From the NCBI GenBank assembly GCA_022605955.1, contig JAKCOZ010000001.1:24668146-24732145 (forward strand): a stretch of DNA of 64,000 bases. Reading direction: 5' to 3'. The translations under genes and the position numbers were made by a program. Shown piece by piece: positions 52,201 through 61,960 of this stretch. The notes below the pieces were generated by a model that had not been told where the DNA came from, did no database searches, and saw only the letters and a list, made by a program, of their open reading frames with translations. The DNA comes from Rallus limicola (taxonomy: Eukaryota > Chordata > Aves > Gruiformes > Rallidae). Numbering within the stretch: the stretch's first letter is position 1; each line of letters begins with the position of its first letter.

Positions 52201-55200
52201 CCTGTCTGTCTCTTGAGGGTCTTGTTGGGTCAAGGTCCTGGAAGAGGATTCATATAAACTTTGTGAAGAGAGAGATCAATATTCAGCTGAAGTACAGAAG
52301 GCAAATACAGATTTACCTTCATCAGTAACAAAAAAAAAAAAATCTCCTCTTTTCATGGCTAGAAGACTTGATGATAAATCTACTACATTAAATCAGTATA
52401 TTTAAATCTGTTATATTCTAAATCAAAGGAACACTTCACATGTTTATCTCCTTAATATATACTGAGAATATCTACTTTTAAAAAGGTTTGTGGATTTTTT
52501 TCAGACATCTAGAGTAGCAAATCCACTGAAAACCAAGCTCAAATTTTGTTTGAAGTGTAACGGGGAACTTCTCTATCCATGCTCAAAATACTTTCAGTTA
52601 ATATATTGGGTTTGCACTTTTTCTTTGGCAGCTGCCATAAAATAGTTATTACATTTTGATCTCTGAGGAGCTTTCACTACCTGGAAATTTTCAAACATAG
52701 AAAGGGGGTAAAAAAGACTTCATAAAACTGATTATATACCGGCTAAGGTTTATTGTTTGTATTTTATTACCAAAGTCTTGACAATTGTCTTCTCTTACAG
52801 AATAGTTTATGGACTTCCAGATGTGTAAATGAAAAATGTATGTTGTATTTTGGGAGTTGTTGGCTTGTTGTAGAGGATAATAATCCTATCGGTCTCACCT
52901 AGTGCATGTTTTGTTACCAAAATAGTGATTTAACTGCATATTAAACCTACATTCTTAGTTGTATTTTTTTCCAAGAAGATTCTTATGGCTTTGGCATTTT
53001 CATTTTGTTTTGCTAAGAAATACCAGAGCTTGTAGGTTGCTTGCAGTTTCTCCTGAGATGTCATGTGCTCTAGTACACTGAGGCAAGAATAGCTGGAGTT
53101 TTTTGTTTTCATCTAATGTAGATGGAAAGGAGAAAAGCTTGGAAAGCAATGCTGTGCTTGAGATGGGCCAATTCAACTTGGTAGGATCAACATCCAAAGT
53201 AATAACCAACTACTTCGAATTTTTTCTTTTAAAATGTTCTGCTGCTTCATTTCCATGTAGCCCATGTTAGGGACCATATTACACTTATTGCAAAGTATTC
53301 CTCTTCCTCAACTTTCTTGCCAACTCAGGCTGCTATGCAGTAATATGTGCCTTTCATGAAGGATGGAACGGACCATCCCCGCTGATACCTGCCAATCCAG
53401 ACCTTCTTTGGTCTCTGACACTGGGAGCAGACAGGCACAACTTTGACATCACATCCCTGATTATTAGAAAGGCCATACAAATATTTGGCTGTTTGGGGGA
53501 TATAAAGTTACATGGAGTTTGGGGAGAGGAAGAGGAGGAGGAGGAATAACAGTCCCCTGGAGCACAACACCTGTGGGACAGTGAAGAGAAGTGAGCAGCT
53601 CCAGAGCAGAGCACTGCATAGAATGAAAGTGCAGTTGCAGGACAGCTGTGTACAACAGTCAGTCACGTACATCAAGCAATGGTGCTCCTGGCTGGGCTTT
53701 TCAAAAGGTCCTCAGTGATTTAAGAACACAACTGCCATTGACTTCCAGTGGGGCTTAAGCACTTTCCAAAATTTACCCCTTAATAGATCAAGCTGTTAGT
53801 TGATGTTCTCTGTACTTCACTCTTTTTTAGCTTTGTTCTTTTTTCTTTTCTTTTTCTTATTTGGCTGCCTTGGAAACCTACTGTCAGTTTCCATGGAGTA
53901 GTGCACTATAGTGTATATATATTATTATGGTTTTACCTTTATATTCGCTGTTCCTACAGCATGGCAAAGTTCATTCTCAAATCTCTAAGCACCTGAAAGT
54001 CAGCTTTGTCCTTGGAAAGTGATGTGAACCATGGAAATATTTGCATGTGAATGAAAGCTATCTTTCATATCTCTCACTATTGTCTTGTGTCATCCAGATG
54101 CACATCAACATCATATTTGAGGTCATGAGTTTCTGAGCAGTGCTAGGAACCACACTGACACCAGCAGATGACCACAGTTCATGTCAGTAATGGCACGTAC
54201 AGTGCCATTTAATACAGTGTCAGGGCCCAGATGGAGCTAGACTCAGAGACACAGCGTCACAAAGCTGAGCACTGTGTGCATGGAATTTGGAACTGCAAGT
54301 GGTGAAAGTGGGTATGTAGCACTAAAAAGAATGTCTTGGCTCAGTGTAGATCATGCCTGCTAATTGTGCCAGCACTAGGACTGACTCCCCTTAACTAATC
54401 ACAGAAATAAATTGGGAAATTTTGCATAGGTTGGCATCAGTCTTACTGAAAAGATTACAGGACCTCATCTCTGCTCAATGGTGCAAAACAAAAATCTGTT
54501 CCCTCTTTAAGTAATATCAGGGAACTAGATTTGATCTGAGTGAACATAAAGGCAGCTGCAGGGCCTGAGCATGTTAAATGACAATGGAAAGAGAATGCCA
54601 CTGATGTTTGGTGGAAGTAGGACCAGCTTAGATTCTTCTAGCATATAGACACATAAAACTTTGCTTAAATTTCTTCTGTCTGTAGGCTGAAAATTACCAC
54701 GCTGATTTTAGCAGATGAATTCAACTATTAGTTCTAATCATCCACTTTCCAGAAGAGCTGTCACCACCACTGTTAAAACTCTGCCATATTGAGACATAGG
54801 GCCATGGTGGACCACAGGATGATAGGATTTTATTTGCACAGCAGTGACTTTGGGTATGGCAGAGAAGCTTGAAAGCAGCATCTGAGTGGTCAGAGCTGAG
54901 AGCTCTTTATAGCTGCAAAAACAAACTGCTGAAAGAAATGTTTCCAGAAAATATTAGCAAGCTGTAGCAACTGAGGGCTATGTTCAGCACTACCACGCAA
55001 CTGCACAGTAGATTTGTGTCAAACCAGCTGGAGTAAGCATGTCCCTGGGCAGCACATCACTTCATATTTCCCCTGAGGAGGTGAAGATAATTCTCTTAGT
55101 TTCAAAAGTATTCTTTGCCACATCTAGGAGTTTCACAAATAAAAAGAAAATTCAATTGAAACACTCCTTCCCATGGGAAACACATCTCAGCAATTTCAGA

Positions 55201-55239
55201 ATTAAGGGTGTTAATTTTCACAATAAGCTGGGAAGAGAC

Positions 55240-55586
55240 ACTGCCAGGATGCATCATGAAAGCATTTTTCTCAGTCTTTCTGAGAACAGAGTGCAGGACA
55301 CAGATTGCTTTCACTTTGAGGTGCGCCCAGTACACCTGGAATTGACTGCCCCAGCGATGGGAACACAGCCCCATCATTTGCCGTGGACTGATTTAGACTA
55401 CACTGGAACAGGGTATGACTCCAGAGCACCTGCAATACAGCCTCATCATATGGGGCAACAGAGCAGAAGACATTTCTGAGAAAGGGAAGAAAATAGTTCA
55501 AATCTTTCTGAAAGCTGGTTTTACCATCAAATGAAGCAAGGTCAAAGGGCATGTACAGGCAATCCAGTTTTCAGGAATAAAGTGGC
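55240..55586 (+). pseudogene. ERVL reverse transcriptase fragment
   Basis: In the main frame the palm motif region reads LPQRWEHSPIICRGLI from 55346, then a stop at 55394-55396, then EQGMTPEHLQY. The catalytic box that should follow with two aspartates reads YSLI at 55436-55447, so both are lost. It continues IIWGNRAEDISEKGKK, IFLKAGFTIK, a stop at 55532-55534, and SKVKGHVQAIQFSGIKW, the connection after the palm. The assignment to ERVL rests on this block order. The enzyme is dead. Confidence 0.82.
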
Positions 55587-55859
55587 TAATGGCTTGTGGG
55601 GATGGTTACAACAATGGAAACAGAGCAACTGGTAGGACAGATGAAAACCCACCTGGACCTCCCCACTGTGGTAAAATATTGCTGCTTCGCTAGGGAAGCT
55701 GGTTGTAAAAATAGGTCACATAGATGCTCACATACCAAAGAGAGGTCACAGAGGAACATCAAAACCCAGCAGGTCGATCAGGATTCTAGGACTGAAGTGG
55801 CTCAGGTGGATATGGACTGGTAACATAAGGTTGAATTGTTTATAGCTTGGTGGGTCTGT

Positions 55860-56340
55860 GACACCTCAGGCCATCCAAGGAAGAGATGCAAAATATAGAT
55901 GGGCTCATGATCAAGGTATGGACTTGACTGTGAACGTTATCACACAGGTCATCCATGAATGTGAAGCATACACTGCAATCAAGCAAGCCAAGCAGTTAAA
56001 GCCACTGTAGCATGGAGGATGATGGCTGAAATGGAAAGAGATTTGGCAGATTTATTACATACACTCCCACAAACCTGCCAAGGAAAGCGCCATGTGCTTA
56101 CACCTGGGGAAGCAACCACTGGATGGCTGGAAACATATCCCATGCCCCATTCCAGCATCCAGGACACTACCATGGACCTTGAAAAGCAAGTATTTTTGCA
56201 GTATGGCACCCCAGAAAGAGTGGAGACAAACAACTGGACAACCTCGTAGACACCTGGGCCAAAGAGTGTGGCACATATTACACTCCCTATTATGCACCAG
56301 CCTCCAGGAAAATTAAATAATACAATTGAATGTCAAAGAC
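55860..56340 (+). pseudogene. ERVL integrase fragment
   Basis: The zinc-binding region shows GHP at about 55869, then, after a one-base frame change, KYRWAHDQGMDLTVNVITQV and IHECEAYTAIKQAKQ; the second cysteine of the CxxC pair is tyrosine (55969-55971). The catalytic core shows LADLLHTLPQTCQGKRHVLT, with one aspartate at 56049-56051. It continues EATTGWLETYPMPHSSIQDT and FLQYGTPERVETNNW, where the second aspartate position is asparagine (56229-56231). After another frameshift comes DTWAKECGTYYTPYYAPASR, and the glutamate position is lysine (56315-56317). Two of three catalytic acids are gone. Confidence 0.87.
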
Positions 56341-56399
56341 TACACTGAGACAAATGGGTGGTGAGATGCACATTTAACAAAGGCTACCTAGTTAGTTAA

Positions 56400-56652
56400 C
56401 ATTTGAGGATCTACCTATTGGGCTGTCCTTGCCCAGTCAAAACTTCCACATACTGGAGAAGGACATAAAGCCTCCATAGTGCATAAGAATAATATGTTAG
56501 ATAGTCTGAGGTAGCCCTGCCCTGGGCAAAGGGCTGTATCCCATATTTCTTTTGCTAAAGGACCTGGGTGCACTTGGTGGGTGATGCAGAAGGATGGGGA
56601 AGTCCAATGTGTACCTCAAGGGGATTTTATTTTGGGTGAAAACAGCCAATAA
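56400..56652 (+). pseudogene. ERVL integrase C-terminal / pol end
   Basis: Plus-strand codons give QSKLPHTGEGHKASIVHKNN followed by MLDSLR and a stop. In a later frame CTWWVMQKDGEVQCVPQGDF and ILGENSQ end at a natural-looking stop, TAA at 56650-56652. This is the last part of an ERVL pol, ahead of the 3' LTR. The order agrees with the integrase fragment upstream. Confidence 0.75.
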
Positions 56653-56691
56653 ACTAAATTACATAATGTTAATTGTTAAATAACCCTGCCA

Positions 56692-57288
56692 TTGTATGAC
56701 ATGGGGGTACTGATTGATGCACGGCTGAACATGAGCCGACAGTGTGCGCGGGTGGCCAAGAAGGCCAACGGCGTCCTGGCTTGCATCAAAAATAGTGTTA
56801 CTAGTAGGAACAGGGAGGTAATTGTCCCCCTGTACTCAGCACTTGTGAGGCCGCATCTCGAGTACTGTGTTCAGTTTTGGGCCCCTCACTACAGGAAAGA
56901 CATTGAGGCCCTGGAACGCGTTCAGAGGAGGGCTACTAAGCTGGTGAGGGGTCTGGAACACAGGCCTTACGAGGAGCGGCTGAGGGAGCTGGGATTGTTC
57001 AGCCTGGAGAAGAGGAGGCTCAGGGGAGACCTTATAGCTCTCTATAACTTCCTGAAGGGAGGTTGTGGTGAGCTGGGGGTCGGCCTCTTCTCCCGTGTAG
57101 ACAGTGATAGAACTAGAGGGAATGGTGTCAAGCTGCGCCAGGGGAGATTCAGGCTGGACATTAGGAAGCACTACTTCTCAGAAAGGGTAGTCAGGCACTG
57201 GAATGCACTGCCCAGGGAGGTGGTGGAGTCACCAACCCTGGGGGTGTTCAAGGAAAGACTAGATGTTGTATTGAGGGACATGGTTTAG
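56692..57288 (+). pseudogene. CR1 ORF2 C-terminal fragment, 198 codons, uninterrupted
   Basis: The frame starts [18 protein letters not shown]; the first three or four codons are probably ERVL-side DNA. It contains [40 protein letters not shown] and [18 protein letters not shown], and ends [19 protein letters not shown], then [12 protein letters not shown] and a stop. This is the last fifth of CR1 ORF2, without endonuclease or RT active site. The intact frame points to a recent insertion. It is very similar in extent to the fragment at 2578-3177. No promoter is visible. Confidence 0.9.
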
Positions 57289-57382
57289 TGGGAGCTGGTA
57301 GTAATAGGTGAATGGTTGGACTGGATGATCTTTTAGGTCTTTTCCAACCTTGATAATTCTGTGATTCTGTGATTCTGTGATC
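56692..57382 (+). mobile_element. CR1 LINE, 5'-truncated, plus strand, inserted in ERVL
   Basis: A GC-rich CR1 begins at about 56700 inside the ORF2 C-terminus, passes the ORF2 stop at 57286-57288, and has a short 3' UTR with TTGGACTGGATGATCTTTTA and GGTCTTTTCCAACCTTGATA. It ends in three octamer-like units, ATTCTGTGATTCTGTGATTC, at about 57356-57380. ERVL pol lies on the left and ERVL LTR on the right, so the CR1 is the later insertion. It is the best preserved CR1 in the window. Confidence 0.95.
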
Positions 57383-57427
57383 ACTACTATAATTGCTATA
57401 TGCTGTATCAATTGTATTACACAATGG

Positions 57428-57495
57428 GAGTTGAAAGGGACCTCTGGAGATCATCTAGTCCAACCCTCCTACAAGAGCAGTAAGAATCACCTAAA
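57428..57495 (-). mobile_element. CR1 3' end fragment, minus strand
   Basis: The plus strand reads GAGTTGAAAGGGACCTCTGG, then AGATCATCTAGTCCAACCCT, CC and ACAAGAGCAG, the reverse complement of a CR1 3' UTR just inside the octamer tail. Only about 65 bases remain. It sits between the plus-strand CR1 and the LTR stub, so it may be an independent tiny insertion in the same provirus. Confidence 0.75.
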
Positions 57496-57639
57496 TTAAT
57501 GAAGGATGAACCTTGATGACACTCAACTAAGTGCAGTGATGATGAAACTAGAACTGGCTTCAGCAATCAGTGCCCAGCAACTTCCTCAAAATCAATATCA
57601 AATGCAGAGCATGGCCACACCAGATACACCAGCCACAAG

Positions 57640-57699
57640 AGAGGGGTGAGCCAGTGGCTGTGTGGTGTTTAGCTAACAGCTGGAACTAAACCATGACAC
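57640..57699 (+). mobile_element. 3' tip of an ERVL LTR, plus strand
   Basis: GGGTGAGCCAGTGGCTGTGT then GGTGTTTAGCTAACAGCTGG and AACTAAACCATGACA form the last 60 bases or so of the same LTR type seen at 34.5 kb. It lies downstream of the ERVL pol on the same strand, as a 3' LTR should. Most of the LTR is missing, so a deletion has removed its 5' part. Sequence at 57500-57640 is probably also provirus-derived, but I cannot place it. Confidence 0.75.
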
Positions 57700-58639
57700 T
57701 ATCATCTATCAGAAGCTTGTGTGAGGAGACTAAGTTTTTTTCCCCTATCAAACTATTTTATGGCCCTTGAGCAGCTATTGTAATCAGATAAAACAAGGCT
57801 GTGAACTCCAACAGAAAATTGGTCTCAGTGAGTTTCCATCTTGTCTGATAGAAAAATACATATACAATATTCATGCTTCTTTTCAAGTAGTTACACATTA
57901 TTGCTTCTATTTAGTGTCCTTAGATTCTCATTTATTCCCACATAAATTTGACAGTGTATTTAACATCAGAACCATAAAGAAAGAAGTTTATATATGCATT
58001 TAAGGAGCATTTGAAGAGCTTTTTTATTCAGACTATAAAGCTCTCGTATTATTTCTTTGTGAAATTGGAAAGTGGTTTTGCACCAAAAAAAAAAAACAAC
58101 CAAAAAAAAAAAAACCATTAGGTGATAAATTTTAGCTCTGAAAATGTGAAATTATGCAATTGAAACTGAGTAGTGACTTCAGATGTTCCAATCACATTGA
58201 TTAAAAGGAAATGGTTGGGTAGAAAGGTAACCCTAATGAGAATTTGCTGAAAGGCCAGGCAATGACAAGAGTCAGTGCATCTCCCAGTAGGCATGTTTTA
58301 TTTTCATAGGAAAAGTTTTCTTTGGAAATTTTTGATCACACACTGATTTTCTAGCAACAAAAGCTTTGGCCTCCTGGAGCTAAGCAGCAGTTAAGGACAG
58401 AAAGGTGATGACTGGGTTCAAATATCTCACAAAAGTATAATATCTGTATTATTTAAAGTGCTTAGAAAATCTAGTGCATGTAAATTTGTAAGACCCAGCT
58501 GACATCTGAGGAATATTCATATTTTCTCTGCCTAAAAATGAAGAACAGACCTCAAAAGTCTTACTATTCCACTACCATTTGCTGGATCTCACCTAAAACT
58601 ACACATCTCTTTCATTTCAAGGGATTGTTTTAGAATCAT
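57700..58639. other. Gene-free stretch with an A-rich run
   Basis: No gene is recognised. Two adjacent A-runs separated by CAACC lie at about 58085-58120. Frames are short and without family resemblance. Confidence 0.6.
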
Positions 58640-59150
58640 ACACTTATAGGATCATAGAATGATTTGGATGGGAATGGACCTCAAAAATCATCTAGTCCCT
58701 GACTACAAGCAGGAGAATCTTCCACTAGACCAGGTTGCCCAAAGCCCCATCCAACCTGGCCTTGGACACTTCAGGGATTGGGCATCCACATCTTCTCTGG
58801 GTTTTGGTATCTGACCACCCTCATAATAAAGAATTTATCCCTTTTATCTAATGTAAATATACCCTCTCTCATTTTGAAACAATTACTTCTTGTACTATTA
58901 TTACAGGCCCTGGCAAAAATGTCTCTCCATCTTGCTTATAAACTCCGTTTAAGTATTGAAAGGCCACAATATGTTCCTCCCAAAGCTTTCTCCCAGCTAA
59001 AAAAACCCAGCTCTCACAGTCCTTCTTCCCAGGGGAGTTGTTCCATCCCTTTGATCATTTTCACAGCACACTTCTGCACCAGCTATAAAAGATCCACCTC
59101 TTTCTTGGTCTGGAGGCCCAGAGCTGGCTGGAGCACCCATATTTTTTGCA
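58640..59150 (-). mobile_element. CR1 LINE 3' fragment, minus strand, diverged
   Basis: The plus strand shows GGATCATAGAATGATTTGGA, then GGAATGGACCTCAAAAATCA, GGTTGCCCAAAGCCCCATCC and CTGGCCTTGGACACTTCAGG. It runs on through antisense ORF2, ending around GGTCTGGAGGCCCAGAGCTG. About 500 bases are covered. The 126-codon plus-strand frame across it (58778-59158) is antisense and meaningless. Sense frames are broken. Confidence 0.93.
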
Positions 59151-60057
59151 ACTTTTAGCAGACTGTGTTATTCAAATAGCAGTTTCCAAATACCAGCAAC
59201 TTAAACAATGAAATGAGTATCACAGCACTAAAATACAATTCTGTCCTTCCTCTTCTTCTGAAAATAAAATTTAGAGTGTGCCAAAAACTGTTGAAAAATA
59301 CTGCTTTTAGGATGAAAAAGTTATTATCTGACAGAAAAAGTTTGTGGTCCACAATCAGAAGAAACCTTTGGCATGTAATGGCCTGTGGTTTGAACACATT
59401 TCAACAGACCTGAATGCTCTGACTGTAGTACAATTGCTACATGTTGCTTGACTTTGATAGGTTCAGACTGTCACAGGCTATCAAGAGTTTGTATGTATAC
59501 TTTCTCTTCTGCCCAAAGGTAAAGGCAAGACATAACATATCTAATAATACTTGAAGTGGATTACCTGGTTTAGCCTCAAGCTTATTCGGAGTGGTATTTT
59601 CACTGATGTTTTTTGGCTTGCCTGTTGACTGTTGATTTATGGTAAGCAAAACTTAAAAAGTTGATGATGCATTTAATAATGTAGGTACCTATCTGCCCCT
59701 GTAGTTACTTGTTCCTGTAAGTGCTTGAGCCCAACATTCAGTTGCCTCTGCCTTTTTCAGAAATATTGGTCAAATCCAGCAAAAGACAGTTTTTCTTAGT
59801 CTCACTCAACTCTGATTATCATGCTGCCCACTTACCCATCTAGCTAAAGAGCAGCTTCAAGACCTGGTTCTAGTGAAGGCTGCAACATGGGGTCCACCTG
59901 GCACAGGCAAGGGAAGTAGGCAGCAAGGCAGTGCTGTCTGCGGAGGTTTATAGCTAGTCACAAGGAAAGCAATGGACACATTGCACAGTAACCTCGCTTG
60001 CTGCATCAATGGATCCTGCTCAGATGTTATTTAGGTGTCTACTTCCACCTGATTCCC
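59151..60057. other. Gene-free stretch, nothing recognised
   Basis: Sequence between the CR1 and the LTR tip. Frames are up to 80 codons on either strand and show no recognisable domain. Confidence 0.55.
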
Positions 60058-60130
60058 TGTTGTGGTTTAACCCGAGCTGGCAACTAAGCACCACGTGGCC
60101 AATCGCTCACTCACCCCCATCATCTCAGTC
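60058..60130 (-). mobile_element. Tip of an ERVL LTR, minus strand
   Basis: TGTTGTGGTTTAACCCGAGC, then TGGCAACTAAGCACCACGTG and GCCAATCGCTCACTCA, is the reverse complement of the 3' end of the avian ERVL LTR. It is closer to the family pattern than the tips at 35.05 and 57.65 kb. Similarity fades after about 70 bases, so the rest of the LTR is deleted. It has the opposite orientation to the 55-57.7 kb provirus and is a separate insertion. Confidence 0.8.
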
Positions 60131-61629
60131 CCTCTAGTGTAACTCACTCTCCATGGAAACATGCTATGTGGAGGTAGCATGTAGAGATTTCTGTGGAGCC
60201 ACAGATTGGAACCAAGTGCCACAGAGGTTTCTCAGGCAATATCTTTGTACAACTATTACCTATTCTGCAATGTTTTAATATAGGATGATAAAAAAGCCCA
60301 TAATACTTTTGCATAATTTCTCTAAATATAAAGCATATACCTTTGCAACATTGTACTATCAAATGTCTGTTCTCTTTCTTTAAAGAACTATTTAGTTCAC
60401 ATTATCCAACATAAAAGCTTGAATCATTATTTTCTTTTAAATCTGTTTTATTCATGTAGCTGAGTCTGGTTTTAGAGTGCTCTTAGTTGTTTGCATTTTG
60501 GCTATATTATCTTTTCAAAAGACTTTTTATTCTGAAATAATGCTGAACTGTGACAAAACTGTAATTTCAAAAAGTAAGCCAAAATCACTTCTGAGCTTAA
60601 GAAAACTCATCTGAAAGAACAGACTAGTATTTAAATTAAATAAATAAACAATTCAAATTAAATAATGACTCCTTATTGCTACTATAATTTAAGTCCTAGA
60701 GCTTGAATGCAATCAATCCATCTGGCAAGAGGAAGCAGGTACACCAGTTCTACAAACAAGAGCTGAAATTCAAGTTTCAGTAGAGTGCTGTTTTTCATTT
60801 CAATTTACCTAAAGGTTATACCGGTAACATGCCAGTTACTCTAATGCTCACTTTTGGGGGGAAAGCAAGGGTAAACTGCATGCACAGGAGTACCCCTACA
60901 CTGAATCTAGCCCATGGGAGAAAGGATCACTACAGCAGAGCAATCAAAATGGAAGCAGCGGTGTGTGTTGTGCTTGTAGCATAGCGAAAGCACAAACCTC
61001 TGAAGGTGAGTGCTGGTGAAAAAAACAGCCTTTTTTAATAAAGTGAATTATTAACAGCCATATATTTAGATTTGTGCTCTTCTGTGTGGCAGAATTGATA
61101 GGACAGACTTTAAGACACATCCTTGGCTGACATCCCATGTCAGGGGCACAGAGTCAAATGATCTTCCATCATCTTTTCCCCTACCATATATCCCAGCACA
61201 GAGCTCTCTCAAATCCCAGGTTTTTTTGGAACCAATGTTTTTCATGAGTCCTTGGGGTTCACATTGCCTCACCTCATCAGGGTAGACTTATTTCTTTTTT
61301 TTTTTTCCTTTATAGTTATCCTGAAGTTCCCAAGCAACACAGACAGGAATTTAAACTACTCAAGCATTTACCCAGAACATGAACCATGATTTCAGATCTT
61401 TCTTTACTAGGTTTAGCACCATTTGATGTAAATCTACAACTGAATTTTCTAACTGCTGTTTAGCACAGACTGTTAGCGGGTGAATAATTCTTGAGGTATA
61501 GCCCTTGCCCCTAAGATCCAGCAGAAAGCCTCCACTAGTTTTAATCTGTCTGTTTACTCTGATTACAGAGAATTATCTACAGTGACTGGCAACATTGAAT
61601 TTCAAGGTTATCATCATCTGTTTGTGTAT
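60131..61629. other. Gene-free stretch with one curious minus-strand frame
   Basis: No gene or mobile element is assigned. The minus-strand frame at 61066-61272 (68 codons) includes VPLTWDVSQGCVLKSVLSI, faintly like a LINE RT motif; see findings. A T-run lies at about 61290-61310. Confidence 0.5.
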
Positions 61630-61960
61630 AAAGTTAGGAATGTGTTTTCCCCATGTGCATGACTTTGCATTTATTGAACTGAAATTTCATCAGCTGCTTT
61701 ATGTCCCAATCACTCAATATTGCAAGAGCCTTCTGCAACTCTTTGGTCAATTTAGTTTTGACTAGTTTGAATAATTTTGTATCATTAGCAAACCTTGTTA
61801 TCTTATGCATCTCCCCACTTTCCTGATTTTTCATGAGGATGCTGAAAAACAGCAATATAAGAACAATTCTACCTATGGTAATTCCTCTCTATTATGAGAA
61901 CTGAACTATTATTTCTAGCTTTTGCTTCCTACCTTTAACTGCTGATAATTCATACTATCA
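61630..61960 (-). mobile_element. Ancient CR1/L3-like LINE RT fragment, minus strand
   Basis: The minus strand encodes a recognisable LINE RT palm and downstream region. The plus strand reads CCCCATGTGCATGACTTTGC and TTTATTGAACTGAAATTTCA, patterns shared by old CR1/L3-like elements of reptiles and birds. It is diverged, AT-rich and lacks a 3' UTR or tail here, so it is an internal fragment of an old insertion. Boundaries are approximate. Confidence 0.72.
61634..61855 (-). pseudogene. LINE reverse transcriptase fragment with altered catalytic box
   Basis: This 73-codon frame reads MLFFSILMKNQESGE at its start, then RFANDTKLFK and ILSDWDIKQLMKFQFNKCK, VMHMGKTHS. The order is that of the CR1-clade RT palm: the aspartate pair box, a linker with leucines, the tryptophan region, then the K-C-K-V-x-H-x-G block. 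The first of the two catalytic aspartates (usually FADD) is asparagine, so the enzyme would be inactive. It differs clearly from the modern CR1 copies here and represents an older family. Confidence 0.78.

Larger units (their letters stand above)
44691..55199. other. Long repeat-poor, gene-free stretch
   Basis: No host gene or certain mobile element is recognised. A GC-richer unassigned block lies at 48060-48780, with overlapping frames of 73 codons (plus) and 103 codons (minus) that match nothing I know. Two candidate conserved elements are listed separately. A possible LTR-like polyadenylation region near 51430 (minus strand) and a MIR-like patch near 49570 are too weak to annotate. A GGA-rich run lies at about 53520-53550. 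Confidence 0.55.
55200..56690 (+). pseudogene. ERVL-type endogenous retrovirus pol remnant (RT to integrase)
   Basis: Successive reading frames retain pieces of an ERVL polymerase in the correct order: reverse transcriptase (about 55240-55586), RNase H/linker (about 55590-55850), integrase zinc finger and catalytic core (about 55860-56340) and integrase C-terminal region (about 56400-56652). Frameshifts and stops (for example TAG at 55394 and TGA at 55532) break it throughout. No gag or 5' LTR is recognisable upstream, so the left end is truncated or eroded. A CR1 has inserted just downstream, before the 3' LTR stub. It is a fossil, not a working virus. Confidence 0.87.

Noticed and set aside
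58778..59158. 126-codon plus-strand frame
   Set aside because: It is the antisense of a minus-strand CR1, so the frame has no meaning.
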